64,000 bases of DNA. Origin: a bacterium. Its GTDB lineage: Bacteria > Zixibacteria > MSB-5A5 > GN15 > FEB-12. The stretch is taken from assembly GCA_020444475.1 (NCBI GenBank), contig JAHLKV010000001.1, positions 186,001 to 250,000 of the forward strand. Direction: 5' to 3'. Made by a program: the position numbers and the translations under genes. The notes under the pieces were generated by a model. The model did not search any database and was not told where the DNA came from. It saw nothing but the letters and a program-made list of their open reading frames with translations. Shown here piece by piece: positions 1 to 9,072 of the stretch. Position 1 is the first letter of the stretch. Every line of letters begins with the position of its first letter.

Positions 1-1
1 C

Positions 2-1915
2 AGCGACGATCACCTCAACAACGTGGAAACGGTGGAGGTGGACAATCCGACTCCCGGCCTGTGGAAAGCGCGCGTTTCGGGATTCAATATCCCCAACGGA
101 CCGCAGAGCTACTCGATCATCTTCTCCCCGGACGACATCAACACGCCGGGCAACCTCGCTGCTCTCGCCGTCTTCGACCAGGGCACTATCGTAGAACAGC
201 CCGGTCAGCCCGTGACAGTCGATTTCTACGTAACCAACATCGGCGCCAACCCGGACTCGGTGACAGTGTCGATCGACGGACTGAACGGCTGGCTCAGCGG
301 CAGTATTATCGATTCCGTGGTCACCCTGGCCCCCTGGGACTCGGCCCTCTTCAGTTTGACGGCCAACGTCCCGCCGGCGTCTCTCGCCGGAGAATACGAC
401 CTTGTTTCCTGCACCGCCGTCTCGCTGACCAGTGCCCAGGTCACGGCCCAGCGTGAAACGAGAGTCGAAGCCGGAGCCTACTACGGCGTGGACCTGACGC
501 CTCCGCCGATCGATACTACGGCCTCTCCCGACACGGTTCTCTTTACTCTGTCCGTGCTGAACACCGGCAACGACACCGACTACGTCACGGTTATTCCGAC
601 CAACGACTCGGGCTGGACGATCATCCCGGAAATCCGGCAGACACCGCTGAATCCCGCCGCAAGCACCAACCTGTCGTTCTCCGTGATCATCCCGGCTGAG
701 GTTACTGATGGGGCTGAGACGCCTATCGACTTCGAAGTCACTTCCGACGGCGGTGTGTTCGAGCAGGATAGCTTCATCCTGTACACCAGCAATCCTAATC
801 AGCCCCCGGCACTAGTGCTGCCGGATGATCGCACCTATACGCAGAACGGACGGGTCGATTTCGAGTGGGCCGGTCCGGCGGACAGCTTCACCTTGTATGT
901 CGCCGAAGATTCGCTGATGAACACCATCGTCCGCGAATACCCGGGACTCACCCAGACATCGTTCACCGTGCCGTCGGTAGACTCATTGGGCGATGGCGGC
1001 TACTATTGGGCGGTCCGGCTCTTTACCGGAGCCGACTCATCCTCGCTGCAGCGCCACTCACGACTGGTCGTAGTCGACAACATCCCCCCGAACGACCTGA
1101 TTCCGGTGACTCCGGCCAACAATTCCTACACCAAGCAGCAGTATGTGCACTTTGGCTTCCAAATCGCGCCGGACAAGGACCCCGATGACACCTCACCCGA
1201 AGTCCGTCTGATTCAGGTAGCCTCGGATTCCGGGTTCTCACAGGATCTGATGACACTGGGACCAATTTCCGGACAGGGATATGATCTGACGGCGCCACAA
1301 CCCACCGGACGCTGGTACTGGCGAGCCTTTGCAATCGATTCCGCCGGCAATGTTTCGGATACGTCTCAGTTCAGCACTTTCCTGATCGATACCGAAACAC
1401 CGCCGGTGCCGACCCCGCTGCGCCCCGCCGACGGCGGATCGGTGAGCGGTGATACGCTGGCGTTCGCCTGGACCCTGTCACCCGATCCCAGCTATGAGAC
1501 CGCCCCGGAGTACTTCTACGTCCACATCTCCGTGCTGCCGAATTTCGCGGACTTCAGCACCTTCAACCAGTACGTCTACAGCGACAGCCTGGTGCTGCCG
1601 TCCTCGGTGCTGACGCTGGGTGAGACATACTACTGGCGTGTAAAGGCCCATGACTCGGCCGGCTGGTACTCCGACTATTCGGTGGCCAAGTCGTTTACGT
1701 ACCAGAACTACGTGTGCGGCGACGTCAACCAGTCCAACCAGGCGCCGGACTTGAGCGACCTGATCTATCTGGTCAATTACCTCTTCCTCGGTGGACCGGC
1801 GCCGACCAATCCGAGCGCCGCCGATGTCAACTGCGACGGAGGAGTTGATTTGAGCGACGTTATCACGCTCGTCAACTATCTGTTCCTCGGTTCCGGGGAA
1901 TTGTGCTGTCTCTGA
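2..1915 (+). CDS. Secreted multidomain protein with C-terminal dockerin-like module (5' end missing)
   Basis: The frame is open to the left edge, so the N-terminus and any catalytic domain lie outside the window. The first visible residues (motif VDNPTPGLWKARVSG) resemble the end of the beta domain that follows the catalytic domain in secreted subtilases; a subtilase identity is inference. The middle is a string of Ig/FnIII-like beta domains, with repeats such as YYWAVR and YYWRVKAHDSAGW. The last ~65 residues hold two EF-hand-like segments, GDVNQSN..DLSDLIYLVNYLFLGG and DVNCDGGVDLSDVITLVNYLFLG, as in dockerin type I repeats. The dockerin presumably anchors or docks the protein outside the cell. 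The stop is TGA, followed at once by a strong hairpin terminator. The same tail occurs on the protein at 19269-20183. Confidence 0.8.
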   Translation, partial: SDDHLNNVETVEVDNPTPGLWKARVSGFNIPNGPQSYSIIFSPDDINTPGNLAALAVFDQGTIVEQPGQPVTVDFYVTNIGANPDSVTVSIDGLNGWLSGSIIDSVVTLAPWDSALFSLTANVPPASLAGEYDLVSCTAVSLTSAQVTAQRETRVEAGAYYGVDLTPPPIDTTASPDTVLFTLSVLNTGNDTDYVTVIPTNDSGWTIIPEIRQTPLNPAASTNLSFSVIIPAEVTDGAETPIDFEVTSDGGVFEQDSFILYTSNPNQPPALVLPDDRTYTQNGRVDFEWAGPADSFTLYVAEDSLMNTIVREYPGLTQTSFTVPSVDSLGDGGYYWAVRLFTGADSSSLQRHSRLVVVDNIPPNDLIPVTPANNSYTKQQYVHFGFQIAPDKDPDDTSPEVRLIQVASDSGFSQDLMTLGPISGQGYDLTAPQPTGRWYWRAFAIDSAGNVSDTSQFSTFLIDTETPPVPTPLRPADGGSVSGDTLAFAWTLSPDPSYETAPEYFYVHISVLPNFADFSTFNQYVYSDSLVLPSSVLTLGETYYWRVKAHDSAGWYSDYSVAKSFTYQNYVCGDVNQSNQAPDLSDLIYLVNYLFLGGPAPTNPSAADVNCDGGVDLSDVITLVNYLFLGSGELCCL

Positions 1916-1940
1916 TGAGACTAAACTGACTACACCAGCA

Positions 1941-1973
1941 AAGGCCGGTCGATCTGACCGGCCTTTCTTCTTT
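1941..1973 (+). terminator. Rho-independent terminator
   Basis: A perfect 10-bp inverted repeat (AAGGCCGGTC / GACCGGCCTT) with a 5-nt loop is followed by TCTTCTTT. It sits 26 nt after the stop of the dockerin protein. Confidence 0.85.
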
Positions 1974-2026
1974 CATACGGTCACCGAAATTCGTATTCTC
2001 GTGCGAGGAAAGGAGAACAGGTTAGC

Positions 2027-2683
2027 ATGCACGGGCCGCCTCAGGAAGCACAGTTCGCCGCCCTGCGCAACGAGATGGTTGAGCGACAGATCATCGATCG
2101 CGATGTCAGAGACCCACGCGTCCTGGCCGCCATGCGTTCGGTTAAGCGTCACCTGTTCGTACCGGAACGGTTCAGGAAGGACGCCTACGCGGACACACCG
2201 CTTCTTATCGGATACGAGCAGACGATATCACAGCCATATGTCGTCGCGTCGATGACCGAGCATCTCGCCCTCACGCCGGAATCGCGAGTCCTCGAGATCG
2301 GAACCGGTTGCGGCTACCAAACCGCCGTACTCGCGGAAATCGCACGCGAAGTATACTCCATCGAGCGAATTCCCGAACTGCTGGAACCTGCCAGAGAAAG
2401 ACTGACCGAACTGGGGTATAAAAACATCGTCTGTCGAACCGGTGATGGTTCCCGTGGCTGGCCGGAGCGGGCGCCGTACGATGCCATAATCGTCACAGCC
2501 GCGGCCGCGCGCATACCCGAATTACTATTGAGCCAGCTAAAGCTGAATGGGAAAATGGTCATACCGCTCGCCTCAGGTACCGGCCAGCAGTTGGTGAAAC
2601 TAACCCGCACGGAGCGTGGTGTTGAACAGGACTATCTTTACGCCGTCCGCTTCGTTCCGTTGATTGAAGAAGACGCCGACTAG
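2027..2683 (+). CDS. pcm: Protein-L-isoaspartate O-methyltransferase
   Basis: This 218-residue protein has the normal PCMT length. PCMT transfers a methyl group from S-adenosylmethionine to L-isoaspartyl residues in damaged cytosolic proteins, starting their repair. The family N-terminus (RNEMVERQIIDRDVRDPRVL), the ISQPY substrate-site motif and the SAM-binding motif VLEIGTGCGYQTAVLA are all present. The start at 2027 has an AGGAG about 11 nt upstream. Its stop overlaps the stop of the convergent DUF819 gene by 4 nt, so the two transcripts must overlap at their 3' ends. Confidence 0.95.
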   Translation: MHGPPQEAQFAALRNEMVERQIIDRDVRDPRVLAAMRSVKRHLFVPERFRKDAYADTPLLIGYEQTISQPYVVASMTEHLALTPESRVLEIGTGCGYQTAVLAEIAREVYSIERIPELLEPARERLTELGYKNIVCRTGDGSRGWPERAPYDAIIVTAAAARIPELLLSQLKLNGKMVIPLASGTGQQLVKLTRTERGVEQDYLYAVRFVPLIEEDAD

Positions 2684-3858
2684 ATCGTTGATACGATTCG
2701 ACACAACTGCGCCGCCACCCAGGCAGCGTAGTTGCCTATCGCATACCCCACCATCGCCATCAGAATCGAAACCGGCACCAAAGTCGGCTTGTGGTAGGCG
2801 GCCACGATCGGCGCCGAGGCGGCGCCGCCGATGTTCGCGGCCGACGAGATAGCCGCCGTGTGCACATCGACCCTGAATATCCGAGCCGCCGCCAGCAGGA
2901 AGGCGCCATGAATGAAGATCCAGATATAAGCGCCGAGCAGGAACCAGAAAACCGACATCGACAGATTCGACAGGTCGGCCCTCGCCCCCATGCGTGCTAC
3001 AAACAGATAGATAAGCGCCATAGCGAAAATATGTGAGCCCGGAATCCGGCTGGCCCTGGTGAACGATAGCCCGATCCCGATAAGGGTCACGATAAAGACG
3101 GTATACGTGCTGGTGGACAGATACGGCTGCACTTCCGGGATATGCCCGGCCAGCCATTTGGCCGCCGCCGCTCCCGCAAACCCGAGAAATATCAGGTACA
3201 GCAAATGCCGCATCTCAACCGGTCCCTTGTCCTTCGTCAGACGTTCCGCGGCCGCCTCCATATTTTTCAAACGGTTCGGGTCAACCTTGGTGAAACGGTG
3301 AAACTTCTCGGCGAAGTTCTTCGAACCGAGCATGATCGGCAGCCAGATCAGATAGACCATATTGTCGGCGATCACACCATAGCCGAACGCCAGCGACGAA
3401 TCACTCAGGTTTATGCTTTGCGCGACTGCCGCCATGTTCGCCGTCCCGCCGATCCAGCTGCCGGCCAGCGCCCCGAATCCCTTCCACATTTCCGGCTCCA
3501 AACCGCTCTTTACGATGAAATAGGCAATCGGCGCCCCGATCACGACCCCGAGCGTACCCAGCAGCATCACGAACAGCCCCTTCCCCATCACCCGAATAGT
3601 CGCCAGCAGATCCACCTCCAATAACATCACCACCAGAAACACGGGTAGGATGTTGTCACCCATGAAGTCGTACACCCCGGATTTCTGAGGAATCACGCCG
3701 GTGTTCGAGAGGATGACCGGGACGACGTAAATGAAAATGAGAGGTGGAAGGAAGTTGAACAGCTTCCATTGAGTTTTCTTCTCGAGTAGGAAGAAGAAGG
3801 CTGCGACGGCGGCGAGTGCTGCGACGACACCCGCCGGTGACGTTACCAAAGCGTCCAT
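2680..3858 (-). CDS. DUF819 family integral membrane protein
   Basis: This 392-residue, strongly hydrophobic protein has roughly ten predicted membrane segments. Its architecture is that of DUF819 (YjcL-like) inner-membrane proteins: a short N-terminal helix pair, conserved glycines and prolines in helices (FNFLPPLIFIYVVP), and a central GSWIGGTANMAAV motif. The DUF819 fold resembles secondary transporters, but no substrate is established and none can be read here. A charged cytoplasmic loop (KFHRFTKVDPNRLKNMEAA) splits the protein in two halves. It converges on pcm, with overlapping stop codons. Confidence 0.85.
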   Translation of the reverse strand: MDALVTSPAGVVAALAAVAAFFFLLEKKTQWKLFNFLPPLIFIYVVPVILSNTGVIPQKSGVYDFMGDNILPVFLVVMLLEVDLLATIRVMGKGLFVMLLGTLGVVIGAPIAYFIVKSGLEPEMWKGFGALAGSWIGGTANMAAVAQSINLSDSSLAFGYGVIADNMVYLIWLPIMLGSKNFAEKFHRFTKVDPNRLKNMEAAAERLTKDKGPVEMRHLLYLIFLGFAGAAAAKWLAGHIPEVQPYLSTSTYTVFIVTLIGIGLSFTRASRIPGSHIFAMALIYLFVARMGARADLSNLSMSVFWFLLGAYIWIFIHGAFLLAAARIFRVDVHTAAISSAANIGGAASAPIVAAYHKPTLVPVSILMAMVGYAIGNYAAWVAAQLCRIVSTI

Positions 3859-3970
3859 GAAGCTCCTCGGGTAAATGTGGAATGCGAAAAGATATCCCGT
3901 TCACCCGCAAAAATCAACCAGATTGTGCCCCGGCTCTTTCCCTCCGCCCGGTTCCTATGTATATTCCGCC

Positions 3971-4477
3971 GTGTCCGATAGAATTCCACTCAAAGAGCCG
4001 TACGTACTCGCGAACTGCTGTCAGCCGATGCCCGGCGAAGAGATCGTAGGCTACTACAGCCACGACAACGTGTTGAAGGTCCATCGCGCCGGCTGCAGTA
4101 ATCTGGCCAGGGCCGAAAGTTCCCGACTCGTCACCTTGTCGTGGGACGATATCAGGGCCGAACAGCCGTACGAACCCGGCTATGACTACGCCGATCTCGA
4201 CGAGATCGACTTCCGCATGCTCGACCACCACGACCGCCTCGGCATCGACTACTCGCTGAAAGTGGCACGGGTCCTGACGGTCGAGCGCGAAACGGCTTTC
4301 GACCGTCACCGTAAGCTCCGCGAAATGAACCTGCTCGATCGCGTTGAGCCTACCATAGTGCAGTATCGCAAAGGGGTCGTTGACAACAAGTGGATCAAAC
4401 ACCGGAATCACACCTACTATGACCTGACCGACAAGGGCCGGGCTTACCTCGCATATCATCGGAAATCCCGAAAATGA
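3971..4477 (+). CDS. RelA/SpoT-type CC (zinc-finger) domain fused to a DUF2250-like winged helix
   Basis: The first ~55 residues (YVLANCCQPMPGEEIVGYY, then KVHRAGCSNL and VTLSW) match the cysteine-rich ribosome-contacting domain near the C-terminus of RelA/SpoT enzymes; the CC...H..C ligands are intact. There is no hydrolase, synthetase, TGS or ACT domain. Residues ~75-168 look like a winged helix of the DUF2250 type (DEIDFRMLDHH ... KHRNHTYYDLTDKG). The GTG at 3971 is chosen because the match begins there. The longer frame from 3875 adds a low-complexity leader with no homology. TATATT at 3960-3965 lies only 5 nt before the GTG, so the message may be leaderless. Role unknown; regulation linked to stringent signalling or the ribosome is a guess. 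Confidence 0.7.
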   Translation: MSDRIPLKEPYVLANCCQPMPGEEIVGYYSHDNVLKVHRAGCSNLARAESSRLVTLSWDDIRAEQPYEPGYDYADLDEIDFRMLDHHDRLGIDYSLKVARVLTVERETAFDRHRKLREMNLLDRVEPTIVQYRKGVVDNKWIKHRNHTYYDLTDKGRAYLAYHRKSRK

Positions 4478-4578
4478 GAGAGCACTCCCCCGACATTTCC
4501 AGTGCAACAAACACACCCGTGCGGCGTTTCTACATGTAAGGAACTACCACACCAACATTGGCATAAGGAATCGATCAC

Positions 4579-7290
4579 ATGCGCACCAGACTGATCATCG
4601 CTCTGACTCTGGCACTTGCCGTGATGCTGGCCCTGCCGACACCGAGTTCGGCAGCCAAATTGAAGCGGACTCTCACCGGCCTCCAGAAGAGCTCGCCGGG
4701 TCAGGCGACTTCGACACCCAAAGACCCCAAGGCTCCCAAGCCGTATGCGACAGTCATCAAGGACAAGGTCAAGATCGAAGGGCTCTTCACCTTCTATCGC
4801 GACACCGCCGACAACAGCGTGCTCATGTCCGTCACTCCCGAACAGCTTGACAAGATCTACCTGTGTGGTGAGACGGTCTCAAAGTCATCGGGCGTTTTTT
4901 CCGATAACGGCCGCATGTACAGCACCTTCCCGTTCTATCTGACGAGGAACGGAGAAAACGTGCTGTTCATGGAGAAGAACCTGCGACTGAGAGCCGACAG
5001 CTCCTCCACTCTGCGCCGCGCTGTCGAGTCCGGTATCGCCGATGCGCTGCTCGCCGCAGCGCCGATCAAGTCGCAACCCGAGGATTCTACCGGCGCTATC
5101 ATCATCGACCCGGCCGAGTTCTTCATTACCGACGCCACCAACCTGTCATATTTCGGCGGCAAACTCGCCAAGACCGGCTTCGCATTCGACAAAAAGAACA
5201 GCTATGTCGAGAACATCGACGGCTTCCCGTTCAACAGCGAGATCGACGTTCGCCTGCACTACCAGGGGAGCCAGCCGCTCAACGCGACGACGATGCAGAA
5301 TCCGTACTCGGTATTCCAGACAATTCGCTACTCCTTCACCGCGCTCCCCGAAAGCGACTATCGGCCGCGCTTCGGTGACGAACGCATGGGCAACTTCATG
5401 ACCGTCTATCAGGACTATTCCAGCCCGGCCACGGAGACACCGTATGTTCGGTATGTCGAACGCTGGCACCTGAAGAAGAAAGACCCTGCAGCCGAGCTCT
5501 CCGAACCGGTCGTCCCGATCGTCTACTGGGTCGAAAATACCGTCCCCGAGGAATACCGCCAGTGGGTGGCTGAAGGGATCGAATTCTGGAACCCGGCCTT
5601 CGAGAAAATCGGCTTCAAAAACGCCGTCGTTGCCAAGCAGATGCCGGATACGGCTTCGTGGGACCCGGCCGACATTCGATACTCCACCGTGCGCTGGATC
5701 GTCCCCGGCTCCGGACCGGCGGTCGGCCCGAGCCGCGCCAATCCGTTCACCGGTGAGATCTTCGACGCCGACGTTCGCATTCCGGCCGACTTCATCCGTC
5801 ATATGTTCAACACCGCTGGGCAGTACGTCCGGCCGCTGGCATTTGATGGTACCGAGCCGGAATCTTCCGACCCGACTGACCTGCTCGAACAGTGGAAGCA
5901 TTCCGACGGCACCCACAACGGACCGGTCTGCAACTACGCGCAGGAGTCGTTCGAGAACGCTTCGCTCGGTTTTGCCATGATCGAATCGTTGCCGAGTGAT
6001 TTCAACGGCCGTGACTCCCTCCAGAAGGAGTACATTCGCCAGTACATTATTCAGTTGGTCGCCCACGAAGTTGGTCACACCCTGGGTTTCCGACACAACT
6101 TCAAAGCCTCGACCATTTTTGGCTTCGACCAGATCAACGATCCCGACTTCACCGCGAAGTTCGGCAACCTCGGCACGGTCATGGACTATCCCTCGGTGCA
6201 CGTCGCGGGCGCCGATATGGGCGCTCAGGGTGATTTCTACAGCACCGTTCCCGGTCCGTGGGATGAATGGGTCGTGGAGTACGCCTACGCCGACTTCGGC
6301 GATCTCAACCCCGAAGAAGAACTGCCCAAACTCGAAGCAATAGCGTCCCGCGCCGGTGATCCGATGCTTGCGTACGGCACCGACGAGGACGGCTTCGGGT
6401 ACAGCACCAAGTCGCCGGACCCGATGTGCAACCTGTTTGATCTGGGCAACGACCCGCTCGCTTTCAATGAGCACCAGATCGGTCTGACCAGAAACCTCTG
6501 GCGAGAGGCGATCGCCAAGTTCGCCACCGACGGTGCCCGTTATCCGAAGCTCTACAACGTCTTCCGGCGCGGCTGGACGGCCTACCGTCAGGCCGCCGTC
6601 ATCTCGACTAAATACATCGGCGGGCTTCACCGCTACCGGAGTCGCGTGGGTGACCCCGAAGCCAACCCGCCCTTCGTACCGGTCTCGGCCGATCAACAAC
6701 GTCGTGCCATGGCGTTCCTGCGCGACTACATCTTCGCCGCCGATGCGTTCGACTTCCCGGCCGATCTGCTCAACAGGCTCCAGTACGAGCAGCTTCCGGA
6801 TTTTGAGTGGTCGATGTACAGTGTCCCCCAGACTGATTTCCCAATTCACCAGAGCGTCCTCAGTGTCCAGCAGCTGGCTCTCTCGCGGCTGTACAGCCCG
6901 GCAGTTATCGGCCGCCTGCTCAACAACACCGAACGCATGCAGCCCGGCGACGACGTCTACACGATGTTCGACATGTTCAATGACACCCGCCGTGCGATCT
7001 GGGGCGAGGTGGTTGCACCAAACAGCGTCAACAGCTTCCGTCGTCAGTTGCAGATGGCTCACCTGGGACACGTCATTGACATCTATCTGAGTCCCTCGGT
7101 GCTCTATCCGACCGATGCCCGCACACTGGCTGCCAACGACCTCGACATCCTCGAGAAGGCTGCTCGCGGTGCTATCCAGTCATCGAGAATCGACGAGATG
7201 ACACGTGCCCATTTCAAAGAGGTGCTTCGCCAGATCACGTCGACCAAAGAAGCCCGACGCGACTACAGCGGCCTGTCTATCAAACAGTAA
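4579..7290 (+). CDS. Secreted zinc-dependent metalloprotease, DUF5117/DUF4953 type
   Basis: This 903-residue protein has a clear signal peptide (MRTRLIIALTLALAVMLALP, cut near SSA-A). The zinc site HEVGHTLGFRHN (HExxHxxGxxH, metzincin-like) lies at about residue 496, followed by a likely Met-turn region (GTVMDYPSVH). The N-terminal ~300 residues, with the YSTFPFYL and RGTVRWIVPG-like segments, match the DUF5117 region that precedes the protease in this family. The C-terminal ~350 residues match the DUF4953-like region. The length is normal for the family. It is probably exported to periplasm or surface. The nearest upstream gene is about 100 nt away, so it is likely transcribed alone. Confidence 0.85.
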   Translation: MRTRLIIALTLALAVMLALPTPSSAAKLKRTLTGLQKSSPGQATSTPKDPKAPKPYATVIKDKVKIEGLFTFYRDTADNSVLMSVTPEQLDKIYLCGETVSKSSGVFSDNGRMYSTFPFYLTRNGENVLFMEKNLRLRADSSSTLRRAVESGIADALLAAAPIKSQPEDSTGAIIIDPAEFFITDATNLSYFGGKLAKTGFAFDKKNSYVENIDGFPFNSEIDVRLHYQGSQPLNATTMQNPYSVFQTIRYSFTALPESDYRPRFGDERMGNFMTVYQDYSSPATETPYVRYVERWHLKKKDPAAELSEPVVPIVYWVENTVPEEYRQWVAEGIEFWNPAFEKIGFKNAVVAKQMPDTASWDPADIRYSTVRWIVPGSGPAVGPSRANPFTGEIFDADVRIPADFIRHMFNTAGQYVRPLAFDGTEPESSDPTDLLEQWKHSDGTHNGPVCNYAQESFENASLGFAMIESLPSDFNGRDSLQKEYIRQYIIQLVAHEVGHTLGFRHNFKASTIFGFDQINDPDFTAKFGNLGTVMDYPSVHVAGADMGAQGDFYSTVPGPWDEWVVEYAYADFGDLNPEEELPKLEAIASRAGDPMLAYGTDEDGFGYSTKSPDPMCNLFDLGNDPLAFNEHQIGLTRNLWREAIAKFATDGARYPKLYNVFRRGWTAYRQAAVISTKYIGGLHRYRSRVGDPEANPPFVPVSADQQRRAMAFLRDYIFAADAFDFPADLLNRLQYEQLPDFEWSMYSVPQTDFPIHQSVLSVQQLALSRLYSPAVIGRLLNNTERMQPGDDVYTMFDMFNDTRRAIWGEVVAPNSVNSFRRQLQMAHLGHVIDIYLSPSVLYPTDARTLAANDLDILEKAARGAIQSSRIDEMTRAHFKEVLRQITSTKEARRDYSGLSIKQ

Positions 7291-7325
7291 GTTCATTGGC
7301 CGACCGGCTCGCGTTAGCTATATTG

Positions 7326-7353
7326 AAGGCCGGACCATCAGGGTCCGGCCTTT
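7326..7353 (+). terminator. Hairpin terminator between protease and nitroreductase genes
   Basis: A 9-bp perfect stem (GGCCGGACC / GGTCCGGCC) with a 5-nt loop is followed by only TTTACTTT. It ends about 25 nt before the next start, so it may terminate the protease transcript or act as a 5' UTR structure. Confidence 0.55.
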
Positions 7354-7375
7354 ACTTTGGAGGAGTTGACGGCAA

Positions 7376-8161
7376 ATGGATACGGAGAACCCCATTCTCA
7401 CTTTTCTCAACGGTCATGCTTCGGCACGCCAGTTCACGGATCAGACTATCAATGAAGATGACGAACGGACAATCGTAACCACCGCCCAGCGCTCACCGAC
7501 CTCGTCGAATGTCCAGGCCTATTCGATAATCTCAGTTCGAGATCGATTAAAAAAAGCGAGGCTCGCGGAACTGTGCGGTAATCAGGCTCACGTGGCGAGC
7601 TGCCCGCTCTTCCTGGTCTTCTGTGCGGACCTGTACCGCCTTTCGCGTCTGAACGAAACGCGCGGCTACGATTTCTACGGAGAGTACACGGAGCCCTTCA
7701 TAATCGCCACGGTCGACTGTGCCCTCGCCGCCGGTCGGGCTCTGCAGGCTGCTCAGGCACTCGGCATGGGCGGTGTAATGGTCGGCGGCATCCGTAACAA
7801 TCCGCAGGAAATCGCTGATTTGCTGGAGTTACCCGACCTGGTCTACGCCGTCATGGGCATGTCGCTGGGCTACCCCGGCAGGCAACCGGCGATCAAGCCG
7901 AGATTGCCCCGGGCGGCACTCCACTTCCACGAAACATACGACGTCTCTTCCATCGACACCGCGGTCGCGGAGTATGACGAGACGATTGACGAGGTCGGTT
8001 ATTTGAGAGGCCGCGAAGTGGAGCCCGAGCGCTACCCCGACTTCAATGGGCTATATTCCTGGTCCGAGCACACTGCACGCCGGATGGCAAGCACGAGAAA
8101 GGGGACTCTACGTCCCCATCTCTTGTCGTTCCTTCAGAAGCGAGGTCTGCTCAAAAAGTAG
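7376..8161 (+). CDS. NfsA-type nitroreductase family flavoprotein
   Basis: This 261-residue protein belongs to the FMN-dependent nitroreductase superfamily. It has the N-terminal ARQF motif that contacts FMN phosphate (SARQFTDQTI), SPTSSNVQAYSII, and the glycine-rich GMGGVMVGGIRNNP segment. Its length and C-terminal extension (LHFHETYD, then a tail ending in LQKRGLLKK) resemble oxygen-insensitive NADPH nitroreductases of the NfsA group, which reduce nitroaromatics or quinones by two-electron steps. The physiological substrate is unknown. GGAGGAG lies upstream of the start. The last 11 nt overlap the end of the convergent LOG-family gene. Confidence 0.88.
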   Translation: MDTENPILTFLNGHASARQFTDQTINEDDERTIVTTAQRSPTSSNVQAYSIISVRDRLKKARLAELCGNQAHVASCPLFLVFCADLYRLSRLNETRGYDFYGEYTEPFIIATVDCALAAGRALQAAQALGMGGVMVGGIRNNPQEIADLLELPDLVYAVMGMSLGYPGRQPAIKPRLPRAALHFHETYDVSSIDTAVAEYDETIDEVGYLRGREVEPERYPDFNGLYSWSEHTARRMASTRKGTLRPHLLSFLQKRGLLKK

Positions 8162-9035
8162 TCGGTTCGACCCCGTTCGCGCGGTCGCTTGCGGCCTGTT
8201 CCTCCCAGAAGTACTTGATATACTTCCAGGCCTCTTCCGCCTTGTCGCAGTACACGAACAGGTTGAGGTCTTCCTCGTCGATTGTCCCCTGCTCGACCAG
8301 ATAGTCGAGATTGATCAGCCCGCGCCAGTACTTCTCGCTAAACAGCACGATCGGCAGCGGCCGCACTTTCTTTGTCTGCACCAGGGTCAGCGCTTCGAAT
8401 AACTCATCGAGCGTGCCATAACCGCCGGGGAATGCCACCAACGCCTTGGCCCGGAGCATGAAATGCATCTTGCGAATGGCAAAATAGTGAAACTGCAGGC
8501 AGAGCTCCGGCGTGATGTACGGATTGGGCTCCTGCTCCAGCGGCAGCGTTATGTTGAGGCCGATCGACTTGGCGTCGACATCGTGCGCCCCGCGATTGGC
8601 CGCTTCCATGATGCCCGGTCCGCCGCCGGTCACGATCACAAACTCCCGACCGTTGTGGTTCTGCCCCTCGGTAGAGACAATCTGCCCGAATTTGCGGGCT
8701 TCTTCATAATACGGCGATTTGGCAAGTACTGATTTGGCGATCCGCAGCTGCTTCTTCAGGATTTTGTCGTCCGGCCTGCTTCGCAGCGTGCGCTCTATCT
8801 TTGCCACCCGACGGGCGGCCTCCTTCTCCTCCATTATCCGCGTGCCACCGAACACGACGATGGTGGAGAATATCTTGTGGTGGCGAAAGGTATACTCCGG
8901 CTTCATCAGCTCCGTCTGGATTCTGATAGGCCGGGCATAGCTGTGATCGAGGAAGTCCGGGTCGCGATACGCAATTCGGTAGGCTTCAGACCGCTTCAGA
9001 CGCGCAGTCAGTTTTTCAAGTTCTTTCTTGTTCAT
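8151..9035 (-). CDS. LOG-family (TIGR00730-like) nucleotide-binding protein
   Basis: This 294-residue protein has the PGGYGTLDE motif (about residue 201) and the upstream VTGGGPGIMEAANRGA motif that define the LOG / 'lysine decarboxylase-like' Rossmann family. Characterised members are cytokinin riboside 5'-monophosphate phosphoribohydrolases or PpnN-like nucleosidases that cleave nucleoside monophosphates. The N-terminal extension of about 90 residues, rich in Arg/Lys/Glu, places it with the longer members. The enzyme is probably cytosolic. Any specific purine substrate is inference. Confidence 0.88.
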   Translation of the reverse strand: MNKKELEKLTARLKRSEAYRIAYRDPDFLDHSYARPIRIQTELMKPEYTFRHHKIFSTIVVFGGTRIMEEKEAARRVAKIERTLRSRPDDKILKKQLRIAKSVLAKSPYYEEARKFGQIVSTEGQNHNGREFVIVTGGGPGIMEAANRGAHDVDAKSIGLNITLPLEQEPNPYITPELCLQFHYFAIRKMHFMLRAKALVAFPGGYGTLDELFEALTLVQTKKVRPLPIVLFSEKYWRGLINLDYLVEQGTIDEEDLNLFVYCDKAEEAWKYIKYFWEEQAASDRANGVEPTTF

Positions 9036-9072
9036 ACACTCCGTGGTGTCAATAGGTCACTGTCGGTGAGGT

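Noticed and set aside
5146-7071. 641-codon open frame on the minus strand
   Set aside because: Antisense shadow of the zinc metalloprotease; no signal peptide or recognisable motif.
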